Shown: one piece after another, positions 47,142 through 56,564 of the stretch
Layout: each line of letters starts with the position of its first letter
How positions within the stretch are numbered: the first letter of the stretch is position 1
Translations under genes and position numbers: made by a program
Assembly: GCF_017744255.1 (NCBI RefSeq)
Contig: NZ_JAGHQP010000007.1
Coordinates: 1 to 64,000, forward strand
Source: Brevundimonas sp. A19_0
GTDB taxonomy: Bacteria; Pseudomonadota; Alphaproteobacteria; Caulobacterales; Caulobacteraceae
Reading direction: 5' to 3'
DNA: 64,000 nucleotides
Notes under the pieces: model-generated
Database searches by the model: none
What the model saw: the letters and a program-made list of their open reading frames with translations, nothing else
What the model was told of the DNA's origin: nothing

Positions 47142-47831
47142 TCAGGCGCTCAACCGCTCAATCTCCTCCGGCGTGAAGAGCTGCAGCGTCTTCAGGTCAC
47201 GACCCAGACGACCCAGCAGATCCCTGGCCCCCATCACCCGGTCGTAACCCTCGTCGCCCGGACGCAGAATCACATGCTCGCCGGCAACGTCGTCCCAGGC
47301 AAGTTTTACCGGCTCGCCGAACCCGGCGGCCAGGTCGGTTTCGATCCGCGCCAGGGCTTTCAGCTCGTCGACGCGGGCGACCGTGGAGGCGCGCTGCGAG
47401 GCCGTGTCGCCGACCTCGGTAAAATAGCCCACGCCGGTCACCTGTCGGATCTGCGCCGCGGGCCGGTGCACCACCTCGACCTCGGCCGGCAGCGTGACCG
47501 CATAGGCCTCGGCGGACGCGACACCGTTGACCAGGGCCCGGAACGGCGTTGACGATTCTCCCTGAAGAATCATCAGGCTCGAGGTGGGAATTGCGACGCT
47601 GGTCGCCGGCGACGCGTGGGGCGGACGCTCCTGCACCAGTGTCGTCGACGGACCCGCCACAACCGCAGAGCGGGTCGAGGCCCCCCGACTGGCCGGGCCT
47701 CTGCTCCCATCAATCGCATGAGGGGCGACCTGTCGCCCGTCACCCGCACTGGTGATCCGGCCGCTCGCGGCGGCGGGCATGGGGGCAGCAAGCCCGGTCA
47801 GCCAGGCAGAACTGTTCATCGCAGCGATCAT
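47142..47831 (-). CDS. Hypothetical protein with low-complexity N-terminus
   Basis: A 229-residue protein of unrecognised family. Residues 1-90 are Ala/Gly/Ser/Pro-rich and likely disordered. Residues 95-229 look folded (TSSLMILQGESSTPFRALVN, EAYAVTLPAEVEVVHRP, GYFTEVGDTASQRAS). No signal peptide is seen. The ATG at 47831 has GGAGGTGA 5-8 nt upstream, which is a strong site. It ends 31 nt before the pseudouridine synthase start on the same strand. Confidence 0.65.
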   Translation of the reverse strand: MIAAMNSSAWLTGLAAPMPAAASGRITSAGDGRQVAPHAIDGSRGPASRGASTRSAVVAGPSTTLVQERPPHASPATSVAIPTSSLMILQGESSTPFRALVNGVASAEAYAVTLPAEVEVVHRPAAQIRQVTGVGYFTEVGDTASQRASTVARVDELKALARIETDLAAGFGEPVKLAWDDVAGEHVILRPGDEGYDRVMGARDLLGRLGRDLKTLQLFTPEEIERLSA

Positions 47832-47898
47832 CGGCTCACCTCCGTGACCCGCGACAAGCAAAATCCGCGCCGAGGTCCGCGCCCGATCAGCCCTCAGA

Positions 47899-48330
47899 TC
47901 AGCGCAGGACGCCCTTGCGGGCCATCATCCGGCTGTACATCACGAAGCCGAGGCCCAGCAGGAAGATCACGGCGCTGAAGATCATGCCCGTGGGGCCCAT
48001 GATATCGCCCGCGCCTGACATCTGGCCGTAGACGACGCTGATGGCGAAGGCGATCAGCGAAGCCAGAAAGGCGGGGAAGGCCCATTTACTGCGAAGCAGA
48101 AGCAGGACAGAGGCCAGCACACCGCCCCAGACGCCGATGGCCCAGACCGCCTCCATCCACATCGGGAAGCTTTCGAAATAGGCTCGCTGCTCTTCCGTGA
48201 ACTGGGCCAGATAGCCCGCATTCTGCGTCTGGGTCATTATGTAGTCGAAGCCGCCAAAGCTGTTCCACAGCAGCGCCACCGCGCCCACGGCCCACAGGTG
48301 CCAGGGCGTCCTCACCGTCATCGCGTTCAT
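47899..48330 (-). CDS. Four-helix membrane protein, unknown
   Basis: A 143-residue membrane protein with helices at about 10-28, 55-77, 82-104 and 112-132. HLWAVGAVALLWNSFGGFDY at the N-terminus is a pattern seen in many alphaproteobacterial and sphingomonad proteins of unknown role. GGGAGGGGAG lies just before the ATG at 48330. It is probably a single-gene unit. Confidence 0.75.
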   Translation of the reverse strand: MNAMTVRTPWHLWAVGAVALLWNSFGGFDYIMTQTQNAGYLAQFTEEQRAYFESFPMWMEAVWAIGVWGGVLASVLLLLRSKWAFPAFLASLIAFAISVVYGQMSGAGDIMGPTGMIFSAVIFLLGLGFVMYSRMMARKGVLR

Positions 48331-48407
48331 GTCTCTCCCCTCCCAAGGTTGACGCAGGTGAGGTTACGCCGATCTCTGAAAACGGCAACGCTTTCGGAGG
48401 GGGAGGC

Positions 48408-49712
48408 CTAACCGCCCTTCATCTGATCCCGGAGGGCCGCCCAGCGATCGAGCCGGTCCTTGACCTTGGCCTCGTGACCCTCGCCTTTCGGCTTGTAGAA
48501 GACGCGGCGCTCCATCTCGTCGGGGAAGTAGTTGGCGCCGGAGAACCCCTCGGGCGTGTCGGGATCGTACTGATAGCCCTTGCCGTAGCCCAGCGATTTC
48601 ATGAGCTTCGTCGGGGCGTTCCGGATGTGGGCGGGCGGCATCAGGCTGCCGGTCTCGCGCGCGGCGCGCGCCGCGGCCTTGTAGGCCTCATAGACGCCGA
48701 CGGACTTGGGCGCGGTCGCCAGATGCACCACGGCCTGCGCCAGCGCCAGTTCCCCCTCGGGACTGCCGAGGAAGTCGTAGGTGTCCTTGGCCGCATTGGC
48801 GACCAGCAGGGACAGCGGGTCAGCCTCGCCGATGTCCTCGACGGCCATGCGGACGATCCGGCGCGCCAGATAGAGCGGATCCTCGCCCCCGTTCAGCATG
48901 CGCGCCAGCCAGTAGAGCGCCGCATCGGGGTCCGAGCCTCGAACCGATTTATGCAGGGCAGATATGAGGTTATAGTGCTCTTCTCTGCTCTTGTCGTAAG
49001 CGGGCGCCCGCTTCTGCAGCGTGCCGGCCAGGGCCTGTACGTCCAGCGGGGCCTCACCGGGCAGGCCGAACAGCACCTCGGACATGGTCAGCAGGTATCG
49101 CCCGTCCCCGTCGGCCAATGCCAGCAGGGCCTGCCGCGCTTCCGGCGTGAGCGGCAGGGGCTTGCCCTCTTCCCGCTCTGCACGCGTCAACAGTTGATCG
49201 AGTGCGTCATCATCCAGCCGTTTCAGCACGAACACCTGTGAGCGGGACAGCAGGGCGCCGTTCAGCTCGAAGGACGGGTTCTCGGTCGTCGCCCCGACCA
49301 GGGTGACGATCCCCTCCTCCACGAAGGGCAGGAATCCGTCCTGCTGGGCGCGGTTGAAGCGGTGGATTTCGTCCACGAACAGCAGGGTCGACTGGCCCGC
49401 AGCCCGGCGCGCGCGGGCCGCCTCGAACGCCTTCTTCAGATCGGCGACTCCGGAGAAGACGGCACTGATCTGCTGGTACTGATAGCCCGCCGCTGCCGCG
49501 AGAAGGCGGGCGATGGTGGTCTTGCCTGTGCCGGGCGGACCCCACAGGATCATGGAGCCTAGGCGTCCGCTGTCGACCATGCGGCGGATCGGCCCGCCCT
49601 CGCCCAGCAAATGATCCTGGCCCACCACCTGGTCGAGGGTGGTCGGACGCAGGCGGTCGGCCAGGGGCGCATCAGGGGGATGGATACCCGAGGCTTCGAA
49701 AAGATCGCTCAT
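48408..49712 (-). CDS. rarA: Replication-associated recombination ATPase RarA (MgsA)
   Basis: A 434-residue AAA+ ATPase that acts at stalled replication forks. It opens PLADRLRPTTLDQVVGQDHL; Walker A is LWGPPGTGKTTIARLL, Walker B is LLFVDEIHRFNRAQQ, sensor 1 is VGATTENPSFELN. The C-terminal tetramerisation part has SALHKSVRGSDPDAALYWLA and AKDTYDFLGSPEG. The length is standard. It is divergent from the VOC gene. Confidence 0.94.
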   Translation of the reverse strand: MSDLFEASGIHPPDAPLADRLRPTTLDQVVGQDHLLGEGGPIRRMVDSGRLGSMILWGPPGTGKTTIARLLAAAAGYQYQQISAVFSGVADLKKAFEAARARRAAGQSTLLFVDEIHRFNRAQQDGFLPFVEEGIVTLVGATTENPSFELNGALLSRSQVFVLKRLDDDALDQLLTRAEREEGKPLPLTPEARQALLALADGDGRYLLTMSEVLFGLPGEAPLDVQALAGTLQKRAPAYDKSREEHYNLISALHKSVRGSDPDAALYWLARMLNGGEDPLYLARRIVRMAVEDIGEADPLSLLVANAAKDTYDFLGSPEGELALAQAVVHLATAPKSVGVYEAYKAAARAARETGSLMPPAHIRNAPTKLMKSLGYGKGYQYDPDTPEGFSGANYFPDEMERRVFYKPKGEGHEAKVKDRLDRWAALRDQMKGG

Positions 49713-49756
49713 GGGCCTATGTAGGGGCCGGACACCGCCGCGACAAAGGACATCTC

Positions 49757-50170
49757 ATGGCCGAGACCGCCCCGCCTACTCCGATCGGACTGATCCCCTA
49801 TCTGACTATCCCGTCGCGGGGCGGACAGGCGGCGGTGGAATTCTATCGCGCCGCTTTCGGGGCCGAGGAAGTAGCGCGGAACCTGGCCGACGACGGCGAG
49901 CGGCTGCTGCAAAGCCGGCTCACGATCAACGGCAGCCTGATCATGCTCTCGGACGAATTTCCGGAGTACGGCGGAGAGGCCGATATCAAGCCCGTCGGCG
50001 TGGCCCTGCACCTGCAGGTCGATGACGCCGACGAATGGTGGAACCGCGCCATCGTGGCCGGCGGGATTCCGGTGATGCCCCTGGCCGACCAGTTCTGGGG
50101 TGATCGCTATGGCCGGCTGACGGACCCCTTCGGCCACACCTGGTCGATCGGGGCGCCGATCAGGGACTGA
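49757..50170 (+). CDS. VOC family protein (PhnB-like)
   Basis: A 137-residue protein of the glyoxalase/bleomycin-resistance/dioxygenase (VOC) fold. PYLTIPSRGGQAAVEFYRAA and the later DPFGHTWSIG are typical of PhnB-type members. It probably acts as a metal-dependent lyase, isomerase or binding protein; the substrate is unknown. It is convergent with the DegP-like gene, 7 nt apart. Confidence 0.85.
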   Translation: MAETAPPTPIGLIPYLTIPSRGGQAAVEFYRAAFGAEEVARNLADDGERLLQSRLTINGSLIMLSDEFPEYGGEADIKPVGVALHLQVDDADEWWNRAIVAGGIPVMPLADQFWGDRYGRLTDPFGHTWSIGAPIRD

Positions 50171-50177
50171 GCCCCGG

Positions 50178-51560
50178 TCAGCGCATGGTCCCGTTCAGGC
50201 GCTGACCGCCACGCTCAATGACGACCTGGGTGCCACGGGAAAGTCCCGCCAGCTGATCGGCTGAGGACACCGGGCGGCCACTGATCGACACGATGATGTC
50301 GCCGCGGCGGAAGCCTTGCCGGGCTGCGATCGAGTTACGGGTCAGCCCCCCGACGATAACCCCCTCGGCAAACGGGTCGCCCAGCAGGCGGTCGGCGATG
50401 GCGGGGTTGAGGGCCAGCACCTGGGCGCCAGCCAGCGCACCCTCACGGATCACGACGGCGGCGTCCAGATTGATCTCACCCGGCAGGGGCTGAACCCGCG
50501 CATTCACACGCTGCTCGCGCCCGTCCCGCAGGAGGGTAACCGCCACAGTGTCGCCCGGAGCGCGGGTGCCGACGCGGAAGTTCAGACCGCCCTGGTCGTT
50601 GATCTCATTGCCCCCGACGGACAGGATCACATCCCCGGCCTGAATACCCGCACGCGCGGCCGGGCCATTGGCGAACAGGTCGGTGACCTTCAGCCCGCGC
50701 GGACGGTCCAGGCCCATGCGCGTGGCCTCTTCCGCCGTCAGCGGCTCCCCCTTTACGCCCAGCCAGGGCCGGACGACACTGGTCTCGCCGTCCAGCGCCG
50801 CATCGACCACGCGCTGGACCATGGTGGCGGGCACGGCAAAACCGACGCCCGAGGACGAGCCCGAGCGCGAAAAGATGGCGGTGTTAATGCCGATCAGGTC
50901 ACCATCCATGTCGACAAGCGCCCCGCCGGAATTGCCCGGATTGATCGCCGCATCGGTCTGGATGAAGGAGCCCGAGTCCGAAATGCCGGTCTCGGTGCGG
51001 TTGAGGGCCGAGATGATGCCATTGGTCACCGTCTGGCCGACCCCGAAGGGGTTGCCGATCGCCAGCACCAGATCGCCGATCTGCTGATCCTCGCCCGTGT
51101 CGATCCGCAGGACCGGCAGCGGCTCCTCGACATTCTGGAGCTGCAGGACGGCGATGTCCGAGCGCTCGTCCGCCAGAAGCACCTTGGCCGCAAACTGTCG
51201 GCGGTCATTCAGGCCGACGGTGATTTCGTCCATGCCCTGAATGACGTGGTTGTTGGTCACGACAATGCCGTCGGCGCGCACGATGACGCCCGACCCGACG
51301 GAACCGGTGGGCTGTTGCCGGAACTGGCCCCAGAAGGGATCGCGATAGGTCTGGACACCGCGGGCCGAGATATTGACCACCGCCGGGGCCGTCGCCCGCA
51401 CGACCGGGGCGAAGCTGGCCTTCACCTCGGCCGCATCGCGCGGCACCGCCCGCTCGGCCGGGGGCTCGAACACACTGTCCTGGGCGCGGGTGTCGTCCGG
51501 GGCTCCGCAGGCAGTGAGGGCCAGGGCAAGAACGGAAACGGCAAGGGTCGGGAACTTCAT
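50178..51560 (-). CDS. Do/DegP-like periplasmic serine protease, lipoprotein form
   Basis: A 460-residue HtrA-family protease. The catalytic triad is visible: His in VTNNHVIQG, Asp in ADERSDIAVLQL, Ser in NPGNSGGALV. Two PDZ domains follow (about 270-355 and 375-460; LFANGPAARAGIQAGDVILS and SIAARQGFRRGDIIVS). It degrades or holds misfolded envelope proteins. The start MKFPTLAVSVLALALTACGA shows a lipobox, so it is likely lipid-anchored, unlike E. coli DegP. The ATG at 51560 is chosen for that signal. Confidence 0.92.
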   Translation of the reverse strand: MKFPTLAVSVLALALTACGAPDDTRAQDSVFEPPAERAVPRDAAEVKASFAPVVRATAPAVVNISARGVQTYRDPFWGQFRQQPTGSVGSGVIVRADGIVVTNNHVIQGMDEITVGLNDRRQFAAKVLLADERSDIAVLQLQNVEEPLPVLRIDTGEDQQIGDLVLAIGNPFGVGQTVTNGIISALNRTETGISDSGSFIQTDAAINPGNSGGALVDMDGDLIGINTAIFSRSGSSSGVGFAVPATMVQRVVDAALDGETSVVRPWLGVKGEPLTAEEATRMGLDRPRGLKVTDLFANGPAARAGIQAGDVILSVGGNEINDQGGLNFRVGTRAPGDTVAVTLLRDGREQRVNARVQPLPGEINLDAAVVIREGALAGAQVLALNPAIADRLLGDPFAEGVIVGGLTRNSIAARQGFRRGDIIVSISGRPVSSADQLAGLSRGTQVVIERGGQRLNGTMR

Positions 51561-51717
51561 CGGCAATCCACTGCGGCAACTGACGGGTTCGCCCATATTG
51601 CACCGCCGCAATGGGACGGGATGATGGCGAGGCCGGACGCAGCGCCCGACACAGGTCCTCTGATATGGCCATCAGGCCGCTTTGCGCCTAAATGCCCCTC
51701 CCGTTTCGCCAGACTGA

Positions 51718-52842
51718 GTGGCCGCCGCCTTGCCCTTCCCCTTCGACATTTCCGCCACCGACGGCCGCGCCCGGACCGGGGTCCTGCGTACGCCCCGGGG
51801 AGACATCCGCACCCCGGCCTTCATGCCGGTCGGCACGGCCGCGACGGTCAAGGCCCTGACGGTCGATCAGGTGGCCCAGACCGGCGCCGACATCCTGCTG
51901 GGCAATACCTATCACCTGATGCTGCGCCCCGGGCCCGAGCGCATGGAGCGACTGGGCGGGCTGCACCGGTTCATGAATTGGGAAAAGCCGATCCTGACCG
52001 ACTCCGGCGGGTTCCAAGTCATGTCCCTGTCGGGCATCTCGAAATTGACCGAGGAGGCGGTGACCTTCTCCAGTCATATCGATGGCTCGAAACATGTGCT
52101 GACCCCCGAGCGGTCGATCCAGATTCAGGCCGACCGGCTGGGCGCCGACATCTCGATGCAGCTTGACCAGTGCGTCAGCTGGCCGGCGGAACGCCCCGCC
52201 GCCCAGGCCGCCATGGAGCTATCGATCCGCTGGGGCGCCAGGTCCAAGGCTGCCTTCGGTACGCGCGAGACCCAGGCCCTGTTCGGCATCCAGCAGGGCT
52301 CGACCTTTGAGGACCTGCGCCGCCAGTCCTCCGAACAGATGCAGGAGATCGGCTTTGATGGCTATGCCATCGGCGGTCTGGCCGTCGGCGAGGGGCATGA
52401 GGCCATGTGCGAGGTGCTGGACTATGCGCCCGACATGCTGCCCGCCGACCGGCCGCGGTATCTGATGGGTGTGGGCAAGCCCGTCGATCTGGTCGAGGCC
52501 GTCGCGCGCGGGGTCGATATGTTCGATTGCGTCCTGCCGACCCGCGCCGGACGCCATGGTCAGGCCTGGACCTGGGACGGGCCGCTGAACCTCAAGAACG
52601 CGCGCTTCGCCGAGGACCAGGATCCGCTGGATGCGACGCTCGATTGCCCGGCCTCATCCATCTATTCAAAGGCTTATCTGCATCACCTGATCCGCGCGGA
52701 CGAGATTCTAGGCAAGGTGCTGCTGACCTGGCACAACATGGCCTTCTATCAGGCCCTGACGGCGGCTATGCGCGAGGCGATCGCGGCGGGCCGGTTCGAG
52801 GCCTTCCGCCGCGATTTCCACGCCCGCCACACCAAAGCCTGA
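51718..52842 (+). CDS. tgt: tRNA-guanine(34) transglycosylase
   Basis: A 374-residue zinc enzyme that swaps guanine 34 for preQ1 in GUN-anticodon tRNAs, feeding QueA. The active-site Asp lies in [12 protein letters not shown], the second Asp in [13 protein letters not shown] context (MFDCVLPTR), with [11 protein letters not shown] and zinc Cys/His residues in [18 protein letters not shown]. The GTG at 51718 is the likely start, giving usual length; a TTG 11 nt on is out of frame or less good. It stands alone, away from queA. Confidence 0.93.
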   Translation: MAAALPFPFDISATDGRARTGVLRTPRGDIRTPAFMPVGTAATVKALTVDQVAQTGADILLGNTYHLMLRPGPERMERLGGLHRFMNWEKPILTDSGGFQVMSLSGISKLTEEAVTFSSHIDGSKHVLTPERSIQIQADRLGADISMQLDQCVSWPAERPAAQAAMELSIRWGARSKAAFGTRETQALFGIQQGSTFEDLRRQSSEQMQEIGFDGYAIGGLAVGEGHEAMCEVLDYAPDMLPADRPRYLMGVGKPVDLVEAVARGVDMFDCVLPTRAGRHGQAWTWDGPLNLKNARFAEDQDPLDATLDCPASSIYSKAYLHHLIRADEILGKVLLTWHNMAFYQALTAAMREAIAAGRFEAFRRDFHARHTKA

Positions 52843-52844
52843 GG

Positions 52845-53168
52845 TCAGCCGCCGTTGTGCTGGCGGTCGATGGCGGCCTGGGTCTTGGGGCCGTGGTCGT
52901 CAGAGCGGCTGTGGGCCGCGACGTTGTTGCGGGTCCGGCCCATGTGGACCTCCTCGCCATCCAAGTCGTCGCCCTCGTCCATATAGTCGGCCATTTCGCC
53001 GGCAGCGGGGGGCGCGACCGTCGCGTCCTTCACATCGGGGGCAGCATAGCGCGACGGTTCGGGATGGACCGCGGCGTTTTCCTCGACCGCCCGGTCATTG
53101 GGCTGACGGGGGTCGGTGGCGGCGTTCTGGGCCGTGGCGGTGCCGGACTGGACGTTCTGATGGGGCAT
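52845..53168 (-). CDS. Small acidic, probably disordered protein
   Basis: A 107-residue hydrophilic protein rich in Ala, Asp, Glu, Asn and Pro, with no hydrophobic core, signal or motif. The central part is strongly acidic (ADYMDEGDDLDGEEVHMG). AAGGAGAG precedes the ATG at 53168. It is convergent with tgt, 2 nt apart. The family is not recognised; it is perhaps stress-related, but nothing here proves it. Confidence 0.62.
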   Translation of the reverse strand: MPHQNVQSGTATAQNAATDPRQPNDRAVEENAAVHPEPSRYAAPDVKDATVAPPAAGEMADYMDEGDDLDGEEVHMGRTRNNVAAHSRSDDHGPKTQAAIDRQHNGG

Positions 53169-53227
53169 GGGGCTCTCCTTGTTGGGTGTCATGAAGACAA
53201 CCGGGCGGAGGGCGGGGAGTTCCGAAA

Positions 53228-53755
53228 TCAGCGGCGACGCGGCTGGAACCAGCGAGGGGCGGCCGGTGGTGCGCAGTTGAACCGCATCCCCTGCCCTTTC
53301 AGAAAGGCCCGTCGCAACCGTCCCGCCTCGATGGCGGCCTGGACCTCGCGGCTGTGCCGATCGGCACCGGACAGGGCCCGGACCCAGCCCCGGGCCGGGA
53401 TGAAATCCGTCGCCGTGTCGCGGATGACGTCGAGGGCGGCCTCGGCGGCGGCATCGACCGCCTGATCGCCCAGGGTCCGCCCGTCGGGTGCGGGCGGTTC
53501 GTCGAGGTCCGGGCCCAGCGCTTCGTCCAGACGGCCAATCTCCGCCCCGATGGTCGAGCAGCGATCCAGATTGCGCATGTCATAGGGATTGGCCTGGGCC
53601 TGCAGCAGCACCGTGGGAATGCGCTCGCGCTTGACGCCCACATCCTCGAGCGGCGCCGTGACCGCATCCCCCAGCCCGTCAGCCACGGTCCGCACGCCAC
53701 TGCACCCGGCGACGGCGAGGGTCAGGATCAGACAGGGGAGGAGGCGACGCATCAT
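53228..53755 (-). CDS. Hypothetical lipoprotein
   Basis: A 175-residue predicted lipoprotein with signal MMRRLLPCLILTLAVAGC (VAGC lipobox). The mature part begins SGVRTVADGLGDAVTAPLED and contains ERIPTVLLQAQANPYD and a central acidic, Pro-rich segment. Two later cysteines (LDRCSTIGAEI and RFNCAPP) may pair. The domain is known to me only as a conserved alphaproteobacterial lipoprotein pattern. It is divergent from the 53.9-kb gene. Confidence 0.72.
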   Translation of the reverse strand: MMRRLLPCLILTLAVAGCSGVRTVADGLGDAVTAPLEDVGVKRERIPTVLLQAQANPYDMRNLDRCSTIGAEIGRLDEALGPDLDEPPAPDGRTLGDQAVDAAAEAALDVIRDTATDFIPARGWVRALSGADRHSREVQAAIEAGRLRRAFLKGQGMRFNCAPPAAPRWFQPRRR

Positions 53756-53816
53756 ACGCCAGCCTAAGCACACTTGCCTCCGGGCGCGCCAGTGGGATGG
53801 CCGGGGGATAAAATTG

Positions 53817-53845
53817 TTGACAAATTCCTAATTCGAGCGCTTATC
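53817..53845 (+). promoter_or_regulatory. Candidate sigma-70-type promoter
   Basis: TTGACA at 53817-53822 and GCTTATC at 53839-53845, separated by 16 bp, in a locally AT-rich stretch. The -10 resembles the GCTANAWC form used in Caulobacter. It lies 19 nt upstream of the ATG of the next gene. Confidence 0.45.
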
Positions 53846-53864
53846 GACTTGACGAATCAGGGGG

Positions 53865-54266
53865 ATGGAGATGTTGGCGCCACTTAACGCTATTTTGTGC
53901 CGCCACGACTTTTACTGGTCGGAGCGCCACGGGGCCGAACGGTGCCGTCGCTGCGCCAAACTGCGCGAGACCCCCCAGAAAATCCTCCACGCCGAACCGC
54001 TGCGGTTCGACCTGCCCGAGCCCCGGCCGGCGGCCGAGGTCATGGCCTTTCCGGAGGCTTCGGGCGCCAATGCGGCCTCGATCGAGCCGACACCGGACCT
54101 GAAGACCCGCATCGAACAGTTCGCCGGGGGTCAGGATTTGGACCGGGCCGGTGTTCTGCGGCTGTTGCTGGACCTGATCGAGGACGGCCAGTCCTCCGAT
54201 CCCCAGATCGTGGGCATCACGGCTGCCGAGGTTTATGCGCGTCTGCACGCCGCCGCCCAAGGCTGA
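53865..54266 (+). CDS. Hypothetical protein with Cys/His cluster
   Basis: A 133-residue protein. Its N-terminus has a Cys/His cluster (LCRHDFYWSERHGAERCRRC) that could hold zinc, though spacing is not a known finger. The rest is helical and acidic (DRAGVLRLLLDLIEDGQSSD). No family is recognised. It has its own candidate promoter and lies 100 nt before the SOS mutasome, but it is upstream of the LexA box, so it is not obviously part of that regulon. Confidence 0.65.
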   Translation: MEMLAPLNAILCRHDFYWSERHGAERCRRCAKLRETPQKILHAEPLRFDLPEPRPAAEVMAFPEASGANAASIEPTPDLKTRIEQFAGGQDLDRAGVLRLLLDLIEDGQSSDPQIVGITAAEVYARLHAAAQG

Positions 54267-54342
54267 CACCCTCTTCCCTGCGGCTGTGCACAGCCTGATC
54301 GTGAGTCCGCTTGACTCCTTGGAAGCGCCGGGGAATTTAGGA

Positions 54343-54357
54343 GAACAAAACACGAAC
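54343..54357 (+). promoter_or_regulatory. LexA box (alphaproteobacterial SOS box)
   Basis: GAAC-N7-GAAC, exactly the direct-repeat LexA site of alphaproteobacteria, 10 nt upstream of the imuA ATG. It should repress the imuA-imuB-dnaE2 cassette until DNA damage. Confidence 0.85.
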
Positions 54358-54367
54358 ATAAAGCCTC

Positions 54368-55096
54368 ATGCCCCTTCCCCTGTCCGCCCAGTTATCCGGA
54401 GATCCCGCCTGTTCCCGGGCCGGAACCCCTCTGGGCGCGCTCAGCACGCCGGGGGTGCATGAGTTTTACGCCCTCAGCGGTGCCGATGCCGTCAGCACCC
54501 ATGGTTTCGCCCTGGGCGTCATGCTGTCCGGGCGGCCCGGCGCGGGTCTGGTGTGGGTGGTCCATGACCTCACGGGGATGGAGACCGGGCGTCCGCACGG
54601 CGCCGGATTGCAGGAGATGGGCATCCAGCCCCAGGACCTGTTGCTGGTCCGGGCCCGGAATATCGCGACCCTACTGGGGGTCGGCGAGGATGCCCTCCGC
54701 ACCCCGGGGGTCGAGGCTGTCCTGCTGAGCGCCTGGGGCGAGGATCGGGCGCTGAACCTCACGGCCGGACGGCGGCTGGGCCTGCTGGCCCGCACCGGAA
54801 ACAAGCGACTTTTTCTGTCGCGGGCAGCGGCCGCGCCCCGGGCCAGCCCGGCCGAGAGCCGATGGTCGATACAATCCGCCGCCTCAACCCCCCTCATGGC
54901 CGGAGCGCCCGGCCGACCCGCCTTTTCCGCCACCCTTCTGCGCCATCGCCGGGGGGCACCCCTTCGAACCTGGACCATGGAGTGGGACCGTGAAGCCCGG
55001 TCATTTGTTGAACCGGCGCCGGTATCTGGCCGTCTGGCTGCCCTGGCTGCCCAGCGACCGGTTGCAGGCCCGACCGGCCTGCGCCGAACAGGCTGA
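54368..55096 (+). CDS. imuA: ImuA, SOS mutasome component
   Basis: A 242-residue RecA/SulA-like protein. GVHEFYALSGADAVSTHGFA then LVWVVHDLTGMETGRPHGA and LGLLARTGNKRLFLSRAAA follow ImuA layout; a Walker A is not clear. ImuA partners ImuB and DnaE2 in damage-induced mutagenesis. The gene is led by a LexA box, and its end overlaps imuB by 107 nt, an unusually long overlap. The C-terminal residues read from the overlap are Arg/Pro-rich. Confidence 0.85.
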   Translation: MPLPLSAQLSGDPACSRAGTPLGALSTPGVHEFYALSGADAVSTHGFALGVMLSGRPGAGLVWVVHDLTGMETGRPHGAGLQEMGIQPQDLLLVRARNIATLLGVGEDALRTPGVEAVLLSAWGEDRALNLTAGRRLGLLARTGNKRLFLSRAAAAPRASPAESRWSIQSAASTPLMAGAPGRPAFSATLLRHRRGAPLRTWTMEWDREARSFVEPAPVSGRLAALAAQRPVAGPTGLRRTG

Positions 55097-56564
55097 CACC
55101 GCCCCGGAAAGTCCTGAACCCCCGCTTGTGCTGGTGGAAAAGGTCAAGGGCGCCTTGCGCCTGAGCGCCGTATCGCCTGATGCGGCCCGTCAGGGGCTGG
55201 AGCCCGGCCTGACCCTGGCCGATGCGCGCGCCCGCGTCCCTGCGGTCCGGGCGGTTCCGGCCAGGCCGGACGCAGACGACCGCCTGCTGGGCGAACTGCT
55301 GATCGACTTTGACCGGTTCTCCCCGATGATCGCCCTCGATCCCCCTCACGGGCTGATCCTGGATGTGACGGGATGCGCCCATCTGTTCGGGGGCGAGGCC
55401 GGCTTGATGAAGGCCGTGCAGGATCGGCTGGCCCGGGCGGGCCTTCACCATCGCTGTGCCCTGACCTCCACCCCGCAGGCCGCACGGGCCCTGGCCCGGT
55501 TTGGCCGCGGCGGGATCCTGCCGTGCGGAGCGGAACGCCCCGTCCTGCGGCGCCTGTCGGTGCGGGCCCTGGAGCTGGACGAGCGGGATGATCTGGCCCT
55601 GCGGCGGGCGGGCCTGAAACGTCTGGCCGATCTGGATGATCGCCCCCGGGCCAGTCTGGCGGCGCGGTTCGGGGCCGATTTTCCCGCGCGGCTGGCGCGC
55701 ATTCTGGGCGATGAGGACATCCGCATCACGCCGCACCGACCCCCGCCGCCGGTTTATGCGGACCGCCTGTTCTTCGACCCGATCAGTTTGGATGCAGACG
55801 TCCAGGCCGTTCTGGCGGACCTGTTGCAGGAAACCACGGCGCGGCTGGAAGAAGCCCGGCTGGGCGGGCGGGTCTTCGAGGCCATCTTCTATCGCACGGA
55901 CGGAAAGATCCGGCGCATCGGCCTGAGCGTCGCCCGGGCCACGCGCAATGTGTCCTCGGTCGCGCGCCTGTACCGGGAACGCCTGGCTCATCTGGACCAT
56001 CCGCTGGACCCCGGTTTCGGCTTCGACCAGATCCGTATGGTCGTCCGGCAGGTCGAGGCCCTGATGCCCCTCCAGTCGAGCCTGGAGGACGCGCCCGACG
56101 CCTCGGTCCGGCTGGACGAACTGGTCGATCAGCTGGTGGCCCGCCTGGGGCCCGAGGCCGTACTGCGCTTCCAGCCCCACGGCTCGCATATTCCCGAGCG
56201 CTCGGCCGGCTGGATCAGCGCGCGTGGCACCCCGACGCCGGTCGAGAGCCCGAGCGACCGCGATCCGGAAGACCCGCCCCTTCGCCCCCTGCACCTGTTC
56301 AATCCCCCACAGCCGGTCGAGACCATGGCCGAGGCCCCGGATGGACACCCGTTCCGCTTTCGCTGGCGGCGACAGGTTCACAATGTGGCGCGCGCCGAGG
56401 GCCCCGAGCGGATCGCCGGAGAATGGTGGCGCGCCCCCGGGCAGAAGACGCGGGACTATTACCGGGTGGAGGATACCCAAGGGCATCGTTTCTGGCTGTT
56501 CCGGCAGGGGGCTTACGGCGAGGACAGCCCGCCGCGCTGGTTCATCCACGGGCTTTTCGCATGA
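54990..56564 (+). CDS. imuB: ImuB, Y-family polymerase-like protein lacking catalytic residues
   Basis: A 524-residue protein of the Y-family fold. The N-terminal RRYLAVWLPWLPSDRL replaces the DxD metal motif, and IALDPPHGLILDVTGCAHLF replaces the S-x-D-E motif, so it should have no polymerase activity. It is the beta-clamp-binding hub that links ImuA and DnaE2. The thumb region GLKRLADLDDRPRASLAAR is seen. The GTG at 54990 is used; TTG codons at 55005/55008 could also start it. The stop overlaps dnaE2 (ATGA). Confidence 0.88.
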   Translation: MKPGHLLNRRRYLAVWLPWLPSDRLQARPACAEQADTAPESPEPPLVLVEKVKGALRLSAVSPDAARQGLEPGLTLADARARVPAVRAVPARPDADDRLLGELLIDFDRFSPMIALDPPHGLILDVTGCAHLFGGEAGLMKAVQDRLARAGLHHRCALTSTPQAARALARFGRGGILPCGAERPVLRRLSVRALELDERDDLALRRAGLKRLADLDDRPRASLAARFGADFPARLARILGDEDIRITPHRPPPPVYADRLFFDPISLDADVQAVLADLLQETTARLEEARLGGRVFEAIFYRTDGKIRRIGLSVARATRNVSSVARLYRERLAHLDHPLDPGFGFDQIRMVVRQVEALMPLQSSLEDAPDASVRLDELVDQLVARLGPEAVLRFQPHGSHIPERSAGWISARGTPTPVESPSDRDPEDPPLRPLHLFNPPQPVETMAEAPDGHPFRFRWRRQVHNVARAEGPERIAGEWWRAPGQKTRDYYRVEDTQGHRFWLFRQGAYGEDSPPRWFIHGLFA

